This document shows, one piece after another, positions 6,134 through 12,838 of a stretch of 12,920 nucleotides of DNA (positions are counted from its first letter, which is position 1; each line of letters opens with the position of its first letter). Source of the stretch: Paracoccaceae bacterium (GTDB lineage Bacteria > Pseudomonadota > Alphaproteobacteria > Rhodobacterales > Rhodobacteraceae); the NCBI GenBank assembly GCA_027030435.1, contig JALVEX010000150.1, positions 1-12,920 of the forward strand, in the 5' to 3' direction. A model generated the notes under the pieces. It saw only the letters and a program-made list of their open reading frames with translations, did not search any database and was not told the DNA's origin. A program made the translations under genes and the position numbers.

Positions 6134-7852
6134 TTGCGCGATACGAAAGGCGCGGAAAGCGCCAACATCGTTCTGGGCGAGGACTGGACGGGGCCTGAAG
6201 GCTCTGTCGAGAAGGAATTGCGCGCGCGCCGGAAGCGGCGCAGCGTCATATCGCTCAACCGCTCGCCCCTTGCGCGCAAGATCATCACCTTCAATCTCCT
6301 CGGCCTCATCATCCTCGTGGCCGGTGTGCTCTATCTCAATCCGTTCCGCGACAGCCTCGTCTTCCAGCGCGAACGCGGGCTTGTGAGGGAAGCGCAGCTG
6401 ATCGCAGACGTGCTCGAAGCGCATCTCGACAACCGCCCCGCCACCGGGGGACGCCTGACCAGCATCTCGGCCAGCGGTGTTGACGTTGAAGCGGCGCTCG
6501 AAAAGATCCATCTGCCGCCCGGCGTGGAAACTTTCGTCTATGATCCCGACGGTCGCCTCGTGGCCTCGAGCGTCGGTCACGCAAGGCCCGAGAGCGCACC
6601 CGTACGCGGCCTGCGAAAGGATGAACGCAGCACCCTCATCACGGATTTTCTCAACAAGATCTGGGAAGGGCTTTCCGGCACGCTCTCGAGCGCATCGAAC
6701 GAAAAACCCAAGCTGAATCCTGAAGAGGCTTCACGCCTCCTTGTCCCTTCCGCGCTCAAGGGCGAGGCGCAGATCAAGACAACAGTCGATGATTTCGATC
6801 GCTCGATCTTCTCGGTGGCCATCCCGATCAAGCGCAATGGCGCGCCCGTGGCCGTCGTGGGGGTGACAAGCGCTGCCGGCGAGCTTGATGCACTGGTGCG
6901 CCGTGAGCGTGAACAGGTGCTTCAGATGTTCGTGATCGCGATTCTCGTTTCCATCGGCCTCAGCCTGCTGCTTGCGAGCACCATCGCCAACCCGCTTTCG
7001 GATCTCGCCGCCGCTGCCGAGCTCGGCCGGGACAGAAAGGCGCGCAAGATGAATCCGGGGCGCGTCCGCATCCCCGATCTTACCGCAAGGCCCGATGAGA
7101 TCGGCCGCCTCTCGGGAGCGCTCAGAGGCATGGTCACCGCCCTTTACGATCGTATCGATGCGAACGAACAATTCGCGGCGGATGTGGCCCACGAGATCAA
7201 GAATCCGCTCGCAAGCCTGCGCTCTGCCGTGGGCACGCTGCGGGTCGCGAAGAAGGAGGAGCAGCGCCAGAAGCTCCTTGATGTCATCGATCATGACGTG
7301 CGCCGCCTCGATCGCCTCGTGAGCGACATTTCCAACGCCTCCCGCCTCGACAGCGAACTCGTCAAGGAAGAGGAGGAAAGCTTCGATCTTGTCAAGCTGC
7401 TGGAAAATATCTCCAGCTACCTTGGCGAGGAGGCCTCCCGCAAGGGAGTCGATTTCATTACGGATCTTCCCCGAAAGCCCGTCATCATCCAGGGGCTCGA
7501 GGCGAGGCTTGCGCAGGTTTTCGTCAATCTCATCACCAATGCGATCTCCTTTTGCGAAGAAGGGGATGCGATCCGCCTGTGGGCCCGGAAGCGGGAAAAC
7601 AGGGTGCTTGTGGTGGTCGAGGATACCGGGCCGGGCATTCCCGATCAGGCGCTCCACAAGATATTCAACCGCTTCTATTCAGAGCGCCCGGCCGGACAGT
7701 TCGGCAACAATTCCGGCCTCGGACTGGCGATTTCCAAGCAGATCGTGGAGGCTCATGGCGGCGTGATCTGGGCCGAAAACATCCGCCCGACGGAGGCCGA
7801 TATCTCCTCCGATCCCCTCGGGGCGCGGTTTGTCGTCGGCCTGCCGGTGTGA
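6134..7852 (+). CDS. chvG: Sensor histidine kinase ChvG
   Basis: Inner-membrane sensor kinase paired with ChvI. The 572-residue product has a basic cytoplasmic tail (RARRKRR, residues 31-36), a first membrane helix near 50-68, a periplasmic sensing domain of about 190 residues, a second helix near 265-285, a HAMP-like linker, the HisKA dimerisation domain with His353 in FAADVAHEIKNPLASLRSAV, and an ATPase domain with N-box NLITNA (465-470), DTGPGIP (497-503) and GLGL (528-531). All catalytic motifs are intact. The start is taken as TTG at 6134, because AGGGG stands 7 bases before it and no ATG is available in the upstream gap. The stop TGA overlaps a possible GTG start of hprK (GTGTGA), suggesting coupled translation. 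Confidence 0.93.
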   Translation: MRDTKGAESANIVLGEDWTGPEGSVEKELRARRKRRSVISLNRSPLARKIITFNLLGLIILVAGVLYLNPFRDSLVFQRERGLVREAQLIADVLEAHLDNRPATGGRLTSISASGVDVEAALEKIHLPPGVETFVYDPDGRLVASSVGHARPESAPVRGLRKDERSTLITDFLNKIWEGLSGTLSSASNEKPKLNPEEASRLLVPSALKGEAQIKTTVDDFDRSIFSVAIPIKRNGAPVAVVGVTSAAGELDALVRREREQVLQMFVIAILVSIGLSLLLASTIANPLSDLAAAAELGRDRKARKMNPGRVRIPDLTARPDEIGRLSGALRGMVTALYDRIDANEQFAADVAHEIKNPLASLRSAVGTLRVAKKEEQRQKLLDVIDHDVRRLDRLVSDISNASRLDSELVKEEEESFDLVKLLENISSYLGEEASRKGVDFITDLPRKPVIIQGLEARLAQVFVNLITNAISFCEEGDAIRLWARKRENRVLVVVEDTGPGIPDQALHKIFNRFYSERPAGQFGNNSGLGLAISKQIVEAHGGVIWAENIRPTEADISSDPLGARFVVGLPV

Positions 7853-7863
7853 GCCGGTCCGCC

Positions 7864-8331
7864 ATGTGCAGCCATCATTCGGATACCTTCGCCGGGGATG
7901 CCGCCCCCGATGGCAATGAATGTATCGTTCATGCAAGCTGCGTGGCTTTCAGCGGCCGAGCCGTGCTGATACGCGGCCCCTCGGGAAGTGGCAAATCCTC
8001 GCTCGCGCTTCAGATGATGGCCCTTGGCGGCGAATTGGTGGCAGATGACAGAACCCGTCTGATACGAAGCGGAACAAGGCTTATCGCCAAGGCGCCGCAG
8101 CGTATCCGGGGGATGATAGAAGCCCGGGGGCTCGGGCTGCTTGGCGCCGATACGGTCAGCGAGGCGCCTGTCCGCCTTGTCGTGGATCTCGCCCATCTGG
8201 AAGCCGGACGCCTGCCGCCCCGGAAGGAAACCGAAATCCTCGGCCTTTGCCTCCCGCTCCTTCACAAGGTGGAGAGCCCCGCTTTTCCCGCCGCTTTGAT
8301 ACAATACCTGAAAGGGGGGCGGAAAAAATGA
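7864..8331 (+). CDS. hprK: HPr kinase/phosphorylase, short alphaproteobacterial form
   Basis: HprK phosphorylates and dephosphorylates a serine on HPr, linking metabolite levels to PTS-based regulation. The product is 155 residues and corresponds to the catalytic C-terminal domain only; the N-terminal domain of the roughly 310-residue Firmicutes enzyme is absent, as is usual in alphaproteobacteria. Visible motifs are His23 in IVHASCVAF, the Walker A GPSGSGKS (38-45), LVADD (59-62), and the HprK signature RGMIEARGLGLL (82-93). Two starts are possible: ATG at 7864, or GTG at 7849, which would overlap the chvG stop by four bases and add five residues. Neither has a strong Shine-Dalgarno. The stop overlaps the rapZ ATG (ATGA). 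Its substrate HPr is encoded three genes downstream. Confidence 0.92.
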   Translation: MCSHHSDTFAGDAAPDGNECIVHASCVAFSGRAVLIRGPSGSGKSSLALQMMALGGELVADDRTRLIRSGTRLIAKAPQRIRGMIEARGLGLLGADTVSEAPVRLVVDLAHLEAGRLPPRKETEILGLCLPLLHKVESPAFPAALIQYLKGGRKK

Positions 8332-9254
8332 ACGGGAAAAGAAAAGACATGCCGGCAAACGCAGGAAACGGCGCTCACCGGGTGCTCCTCGTAACCGGCC
8401 CTTCGGGCGCGGGGCGTTCGACGGCCATCAACGTGCTCGAAGACATCGGCTTCGAAACCATCGACAATCTGCCGCTCAGCCTCCTGCCGCGCCTGCTCGA
8501 GGGCCCCCCGCTCGAACGTCCGCTCGCGCTCGGAATTGACGTGCGCAATCGTGATTTCAGCACAACAGCCCTGATCGGCGTGATCGAACGCCTCGCCACC
8601 GATCCGCGGGTGAGCATGGAGCTTCTCTATCTCGACGCACATCCCGATGTGCTGCTCAGGCGCTATAGCGAAACCCGCCGCCGCCATCCCCTTGCCCCGG
8701 CGGAAACACCGGCCGATGGAATTGCCCGCGAGCTGGATCTTCTGGTGCCGATCCGCGTGCGCGCCGAGCACCTTCTCGATACCTCCGAGATGACCCCTCA
8801 TGATCTTCGCGCCGAACTTCAGCGCCGATTCCAGCCGAGTTCCTCACAGAGCCTTGCGCTCTCGATACATTCGTTTTCATACAAAAGGGGCCTTCCGCGC
8901 GGCATAGACATGGTGTTTGACGTTCGGTTTCTTAAAAATCCCTATTGGGAGAAAGGCCTGCGCGACCTTGATGGGCGTGATGAAGCCGTAGCGGCTTACA
9001 TGGAAAGCGATCCGCGCTTCGAACCCTTCTTCGCGCGTGTCAGCGATCTCGTGCGCCTGCTCCTGCCCGCATACACGGAAGAAGGAAAAGCGCATCTTTC
9101 CATTGGTTTCGGCTGCACCGGCGGGCAACACAGATCCGTCGCGCTTGCTGAGAAGCTGGCGAATACGCTTGCAGAGGAAGGCTGGCAGGTGTCAATTAGG
9201 CACAGAGAGCTGGAGCGGCGCGCACAGGCGGCCGACGGCGCAAGAAAGGGGTAG
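8328..9254 (+). CDS. rapZ: RapZ family nucleotide-binding protein
   Basis: A 308-residue RapZ (YvcJ/YhbJ) homologue. In E. coli RapZ is an RNA adaptor guiding RNase E to the GlmZ small RNA and so setting amino-sugar synthesis. That RNA is not expected here, so the alphaproteobacterial role is open. The N-terminal P-loop domain begins with GPSGAGRS (residues 24-31), where arginine replaces the usual Walker A lysine, then EDIGFETIDNLP and GIDVRNRDF. The C-terminal domain has SFSYKRGLPRGIDMVFDVRFLKNPYW and the signature GFGCTGGQHRSVALAE (260-275), ending in a basic tail. The ATG overlaps the hprK stop as ATGA and is preceded by a GGGGGG run, which is why I prefer it to longer in-frame options from 8247. 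The next gene starts 6 bases after the stop. Confidence 0.93.
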   Translation: MNGKRKDMPANAGNGAHRVLLVTGPSGAGRSTAINVLEDIGFETIDNLPLSLLPRLLEGPPLERPLALGIDVRNRDFSTTALIGVIERLATDPRVSMELLYLDAHPDVLLRRYSETRRRHPLAPAETPADGIARELDLLVPIRVRAEHLLDTSEMTPHDLRAELQRRFQPSSSQSLALSIHSFSYKRGLPRGIDMVFDVRFLKNPYWEKGLRDLDGRDEAVAAYMESDPRFEPFFARVSDLVRLLLPAYTEEGKAHLSIGFGCTGGQHRSVALAEKLANTLAEEGWQVSIRHRELERRAQAADGARKG

Positions 9255-9260
9255 GCAGGC

Positions 9261-9653
9261 GTGATCGGCATTGTGATCGTCGCGCATGGTGGATTGGCCA
9301 GGGAATATCTGGCCGCTGTCGAGCACGTAGTCGGCAAGCTCGAGGGCGTGCGCACCGTGGCGATCGAGGACGACTACGACCGCGCAGACAAGGAAGCCGA
9401 GATCCGCGCCGCCGCAGAGGCAGTCGATGAGGGCGAGGGCGTTGTGGTGGTGACCGACATGTTCGGCGGCTCTCCCTGCAATCTTTCCTTCGAGGCCTGC
9501 CCCGGAAAGAACCGCCGCTTTCTTCACGGCGCAAATCTTCCGATGCTGATCAAGCTGGCAAAATCCCGCGAGATGCCGATGGACGAAGCGGCGAACCGGG
9601 CGCTTGATGCGGGCCGCAAGTATATCGACTGCATCAACAAGCGAACAGGATAG
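9261..9653 (+). CDS. manX: PTS EIIA component, mannose/fructose family (ManX/PtsM type)
   Basis: A 130-residue free-standing EIIA domain of the mannose family. The phosphorylatable histidine is His9 in IVIVAHGGLA, and TDMFGGSPCNLS is the second family block. Such proteins accept phosphate from HPr. No EIIB, EIIC or EIID gene is in the window, so it probably acts as a regulatory protein rather than in sugar uptake, as in other alphaproteobacteria where EI(Ntr), HPr and ManX form an incomplete PTS. The start is GTG at 9261, six bases after the rapZ stop, with AAGGGGT and GGCAGG in the preceding bases as ribosome binding site. It is followed by ptsH after 7 bases. Confidence 0.92.
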   Translation: MIGIVIVAHGGLAREYLAAVEHVVGKLEGVRTVAIEDDYDRADKEAEIRAAAEAVDEGEGVVVVTDMFGGSPCNLSFEACPGKNRRFLHGANLPMLIKLAKSREMPMDEAANRALDAGRKYIDCINKRTG

Positions 9654-9660
9654 CGCCACG

Positions 9661-9933
9661 ATGGCCATTTGCAAAACCCTGGAAATCATCAATGAAAAAG
9701 GGCTTCATGCCCGGGCCTCCGCGCGCTTCGTGGAGGTCGTGGAGCAGTTCGATGCGACGGTCGAGGTTACGAAAGACGGGCTTACGACAACCGGGGATTC
9801 CATCATGGGGCTTTTGATGTTGGCGGCCTCCCGGGGAACATCTATAGAGATAAAGGCCAGCGGACCGGAGGCCGAGGCGCTGTGCGAGGCGCTTGAGAAA
9901 CTGGTTGCCGACCGGTTCGGCGAAGGATACTGA
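9661..9933 (+). CDS. ptsH: HPr phosphocarrier protein
   Basis: A 90-residue HPr, the usual family length. His16 in NEKGLHARASARF is the residue phosphorylated by Enzyme I, and Ser47 in GDSIMGLLMLAAS occupies the place of the HPr-kinase target Ser46 of Firmicutes. Both regulatory phosphorylation sites are therefore present, consistent with hprK in the same operon. The ATG is 7 bases past the manX stop with an AGGATAG stretch overlapping that stop as ribosome binding site; an in-frame start at 9604 would add 19 residues unlike any HPr. Enzyme I is not encoded here and must lie elsewhere. Confidence 0.96.
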   Translation: MAICKTLEIINEKGLHARASARFVEVVEQFDATVEVTKDGLTTTGDSIMGLLMLAASRGTSIEIKASGPEAEALCEALEKLVADRFGEGY

Positions 9934-9966
9934 ACCAGAATTCTGGGAACCAACGGGAAGCGCATC

Positions 9967-10839
9967 GTGACGAAAGATGAGGATCATCAGGGCGATCCGG
10001 ACGCCGCGCCCATCGATGCACCTTACGAAGCCCGCAAGCTCTCCTACGCCAATACATTCACCAACCCCCTGAAGAGCAACACGATCCGCGCCATCGAATG
10101 GATGACGGGGAAGTTGACCCTTCTGCGCCTGATCCGCAGGTTCGAAGCGCGCGGGGTGCCTGTGGGGCAGGCCTTCTTCGATCAGGCGCTCGACATCATG
10201 GGGATCGACGTAACGACCCCTCCCGAACAGATCGCCCTCATCCCGAAGGAAGGGCCCCTGGTGGTGGTGGCCAATCACCCGCATGGCATGGTGGATGGCA
10301 TGGTGATGGCCAAGCTGATCGGCACGGTGCGCACCGATTACAAGATCCTCACCCGCAATCTGCTTACGGGCATTCGCGAGATCGAGGAGTTCATGCTGCC
10401 CGTGGCCTTCCCGCATGAGGAAAATTCCGTTCGCCAGAATCTGGAAATGCGCAAGCAGGCAATGGCGCATCTGAAGGATGGCGGCGTCATCATCCTCTTT
10501 CCATCCGGCCAGGTGGCGCATTCCAAGACGTTCTTCGGCCCTGCCATAGAGGCGGACTGGAACCCCTTCACCGCCAAGATGCTGCTGAAATCGGGGGCCA
10601 CCGTCCTGCCGATCTTCTTTCCGGGGCAGAATACCCGCCTTTATCTGATCGCCAATCTGATCGCCGCTACGCTGCGCCAGGGGCTTCTTCTGCATGAGGC
10701 GGCAAAGGCGCTGAACAAGCCGCAGGCGCCGGTGATCGGCCCGCCCATTCCGCCCGAAGAGATCCGGAAATGGGCAGACAATCCACGCGGCCTGATGGCC
10801 TGGCTGCGGGAAACCACCCTCGCGCTTGATCCCCGCTGA
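9967..10839 (+). CDS. PlsC-like lysophospholipid acyltransferase family protein
   Basis: A 290-residue acyltransferase of the PlsC/LPLAT superfamily. Block I is NHPHGMVDG (residues 103-111), a variant of the usual NHxxxxD also seen in hemolysin/ornithine-lipid-type acyltransferases. Block III is FPSGQVAHSK (178-187), with serine where PlsC has glutamate, and block IV is VLPIFFPG (213-220). No clear transmembrane helix precedes block I, but LYLIANLIAATL near 225-236 is hydrophobic. The family transfers acyl chains to lysophospholipids or lyso-amino-lipids at the cytoplasmic membrane face; the substrate cannot be told. The start is GTG with GGGAAG 6 bases before it, 33 bases after ptsH, so it is probably the last gene of the operon. 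It is not a close PlsC match. Confidence 0.8.
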   Translation: MTKDEDHQGDPDAAPIDAPYEARKLSYANTFTNPLKSNTIRAIEWMTGKLTLLRLIRRFEARGVPVGQAFFDQALDIMGIDVTTPPEQIALIPKEGPLVVVANHPHGMVDGMVMAKLIGTVRTDYKILTRNLLTGIREIEEFMLPVAFPHEENSVRQNLEMRKQAMAHLKDGGVIILFPSGQVAHSKTFFGPAIEADWNPFTAKMLLKSGATVLPIFFPGQNTRLYLIANLIAATLRQGLLLHEAAKALNKPQAPVIGPPIPPEEIRKWADNPRGLMAWLRETTLALDPR

Positions 10840-10894
10840 AGCCCCTCCCAAAGGCCGCCAGCCCGGAAATGCACATGAACCTGCGAAATCGCGC

Positions 10895-11770
10895 TCAGCG
10901 CGTCGGGACAGGCTCTTCACCCCGGTAATCATAGAAGCCGCGCTTCGTCTTGCGGCCCAGCCAGCCCGCTTCCACGTATTTCGTGAGCAACGGGCAGGGG
11001 CGATACTTGGTATCGGCGAGCCCGTCATGCAGCACGTTCATGATCGCGAGGCATGTATCGAGCCCGATGAAATCGGCAAGCTCGAGCGGCCCCATCGGAT
11101 GGTTGGCCCCGAGCTTCAGGGACGTATCGATCGACTGGACCGAGCCAACACCCTCATAGAGCGCATACACCGCCTCGTTGATCATCGGCATCAGGATCCG
11201 ATTGACGATGAAGCCCGGGAAATCCTCTGCCATGGCGGCCGTCTTGCCAAGGCGCTTCACCACCTGCTTGCAGGTTTCATAGGTTTCCTCGCTGGTGGCG
11301 ATCCCCCGGATCAGTTCCACGAGCTGCATCACCGGCACCGGATTCATGAAATGAAATCCCATGAATTTTTCCGGCCTGTCGGTGCGCGAGGCAAGGCGGG
11401 TGATCGAGATCGAAGAGGTGTTCGATGTGAGGATCGTGTGCTCCAGAAGATGGGGCTGGAGCTGTTCGAAGATCTTGTTCTTCACGGCCTCGTTTTCCGT
11501 CGCCGCCTCGATCACGAGATCCGTTTTCGCGGCCTCGGCAATATCGAGCGAGGGCCGGATCCGGGCAAGCGCGGCATCCCGCTCCCCGGCGGTGATCTTC
11601 TCGCGGCTGACCTGGCGCTCCATGTTGCGGGCGATCAGGGCCATGGCCTTATCGAGGCTCTCCTGCGAGATGTCGTTCAGCACCACATCATAGCCCGCCA
11701 GTGCAAATACATGGGCGATCCCGTTGCCCATCTGCCCGGCCCCGACAATTCCGACCTTCCGAATATCCAT
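10895..11770 (-). CDS. hbdA: 3-hydroxybutyryl-CoA dehydrogenase
   Basis: NAD-dependent dehydrogenase interconverting (S)-3-hydroxybutyryl-CoA and acetoacetyl-CoA in short-chain fatty acid or polyhydroxybutyrate-related metabolism. The 291-residue product has the single-domain length typical of HbdA rather than of the fused FadB. The Rossmann motif is GAGQMG (residues 10-15). The catalytic set includes Ser119 in SNTSS, His140 in GFHFMNPVP, Glu152 in VELI, and the asparagine in NHPMGPLELADFIGLD; the C-terminus ends GRKTKRGFYDY, as in the family. The ATG at 11768-11770 has GAGAGG 8 bases ahead, so the codons up to 11791 are probably leader. In Rhodobacterales it often follows etfB-etfA; here a plus-strand gene lies between it and etfA. 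No terminator is obvious in the 55 bases to the convergent acyltransferase. Confidence 0.95.
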   Translation of the reverse strand: MDIRKVGIVGAGQMGNGIAHVFALAGYDVVLNDISQESLDKAMALIARNMERQVSREKITAGERDAALARIRPSLDIAEAAKTDLVIEAATENEAVKNKIFEQLQPHLLEHTILTSNTSSISITRLASRTDRPEKFMGFHFMNPVPVMQLVELIRGIATSEETYETCKQVVKRLGKTAAMAEDFPGFIVNRILMPMINEAVYALYEGVGSVQSIDTSLKLGANHPMGPLELADFIGLDTCLAIMNVLHDGLADTKYRPCPLLTKYVEAGWLGRKTKRGFYDYRGEEPVPTR

Positions 11771-11929
11771 CGCCATGCCCTCTCTCGTCATGGCGCCACA
11801 CTACGGCGCGGCTCCGGCAAGGCCAAGGGGGTCAGCCCACGAAAATTTACAGCAAATTCCATCATTAGCGATTTGGAAAGAGGATTGGCCGAATCTGCAC
11901 TTGGGTGAATCAAAAGAGAGGTGGGTGAT
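11771..11929. promoter_or_regulatory. Divergent hbdA/DUF6473 intergenic region
   Basis: About 160 bases separate the two divergent starts and must hold both promoters. The middle (11841-11880) is clearly AT-richer than the genes and includes AATTT-ACAGC-AAATT, a short imperfectly extended inverted repeat at 11844-11858. I could not identify a convincing -35/-10 pair in either direction. Confidence 0.35.
11779..11784 (-). promoter_or_regulatory. Ribosome binding site of hbdA
   Basis: GAGAGG on the minus strand stands 8 bases before the ATG at 11768-11770. It favours that start (MDIRKVGIVGAG) over the ATGs at 11774-11776 and 11789-11791. Confidence 0.5.
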
Positions 11930-12757
11930 ATGGCCTATGAGAACCTGGGCGAGGGGGCCCTTGATTACTATCCGTGCAGATACGGCAAATCGAAACTGCT
12001 GTTTCGCGGCCCGCGCCGCAAGCTCGATGGCGATTATGCCGCCTTCATCGGCGGGACGGAAACCTACGGCAAATTCATCGAAAAGCCGTTCCCGGCGCTG
12101 GTGGAGGAGATGACGGGCATCACATGCGTCAACTTCGGCTACCCCAATGCCGGCGTGGATGTGTTTGCCCATGAAACGGAGGTCATGGAAGCCTGCAAGG
12201 GCGCGCGGATCACTGTGGTGCAGGTGATGGGCGCGCAGAACATGTCAAACCGCTTCTATTCCGTGCATCCGCGCCGAAACGATCGTTTTGTCTGCGCTTC
12301 CAGGCTCATGAAAACGATCTTCCGCGAGGTGGATTTCACGGATTTCGCCTTTACCAGGCATCTGCTGAGCGAACTTCAGGCGATATCGCCGGAGCGCTTT
12401 TCGCTGATCCGTGACGAGCTGAAGGAGGCCTGGGTTGGCCGGATGCGGCGGCTGCTCGGCCGCATGGAGGGCAAGACTGTCCTGCTCTGGTTCGCTGCCC
12501 ACGCCCCAGACGAGGCGGAAGATCTGGAGGGGCTCGGCAGGGATCCACTGTTCGTGGACCGGGACATGATCGAGGAGGTGCGCCCCCATGCCACCGCCGT
12601 TGTCGAGGTGATCTCCGATCCCCCTGCCGGCGATCTGGAAGCGGCAGGCCTCGTCTTCTCGCCGCTCGAAGAGCTCGCCGCGCGCGAAACCTTGGGCGCG
12701 AGGGCGCATTTCGAGGCGGCAGAGGCGCTTGGCGAAGTGCTGAGGGATCTGTCCTGA
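11930..12757 (+). CDS. DUF6473-like protein of unknown function, possible SGNH-like fold
   Basis: A 275-residue soluble protein without signal peptide or membrane helix. The opening MAYENLGEGALDYYPCRYG and the block VVQVMGAQNMSNRFYSVHPR resemble the DUF6473 family, which I know mainly from Rhodobacterales and which has no described function. Three blocks are spaced like those of SGNH/GDSL hydrolases: FIGGTETYG (39-47) where GDSxT would stand, VNFGYPNAG (67-75) where the glycine block stands, and VMGAQN (99-104) like the GxND block; a late histidine (about 260) could be the last member. The usual serine is absent, so it may be inactive or use other chemistry; this is inference. ATG at 11930 has GAGG 8 bases upstream, better than the GTG at 11921. 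It lies between hbdA and etfA on the opposite strand. Confidence 0.75.
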   Translation: MAYENLGEGALDYYPCRYGKSKLLFRGPRRKLDGDYAAFIGGTETYGKFIEKPFPALVEEMTGITCVNFGYPNAGVDVFAHETEVMEACKGARITVVQVMGAQNMSNRFYSVHPRRNDRFVCASRLMKTIFREVDFTDFAFTRHLLSELQAISPERFSLIRDELKEAWVGRMRRLLGRMEGKTVLLWFAAHAPDEAEDLEGLGRDPLFVDRDMIEEVRPHATAVVEVISDPPAGDLEAAGLVFSPLEELAARETLGARAHFEAAEALGEVLRDLS

Positions 12758-12776
12758 AAACGGCTGCCCCATGAGA

Positions 12777-12803
12777 AAGGCCCGCCTCTTTCCGGCGGGC
12801 CTT
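12777..12803. terminator. Convergent intrinsic terminator between DUF6473 gene and etfA
   Basis: AAGGCCCGCC (12777-12786) pairs perfectly with GGCGGGCCTT (12794-12803) around a 7-base loop. Short T-rich tails (TTCGCTTTC on the plus side, TTTCTC on the minus side) allow it to end both the plus-strand DUF6473 transcript, 20 bases past its stop, and the minus-strand etfA transcript. A smaller hairpin, AGCCTG-CTGG-CAGGCT at 12811-12826, lies between it and the etfA stop. Confidence 0.8.
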
Positions 12804-12838
12804 CGCTTTCAGCCTGCTGGCAGGCTTCGTGAAAAGGC

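Noticed and set aside
7552..7863. Possible N-terminal extension of HprK by 104 codons
   Set aside because: The extension would overlap the catalytic domain of chvG and its sequence has no similarity to the HprK N-terminal domain; short HprK is the rule in this class.
8247..8327. Possible 27-codon extension of RapZ
   Set aside because: It would overlap hprK; the ATG at 8328 has a G-rich ribosome binding site and the typical ATGA overlap.
9935..9946. Perfect 12-bp palindrome CCAGAATTCTGG just after the HPr stop
   Set aside because: It has no loop and no T run, and about three 12-bp palindromes are expected by chance in a window of this size, so I do not call it a terminator or operator.
10890..10902. 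CGCGC-TCA-GCGCG inverted repeat at the hbdA stop
   Set aside because: Five base pairs with a three-base loop overlapping coding sequence and no T run; too weak for a terminator.
9634..11028. Long open frame (464 codons) on the minus strand opposite HPr and the acyltransferase
   Set aside because: It spans two well-supported plus-strand genes, the intergenic gap and the 3' end of hbdA, and the peptide resembles no family I know.
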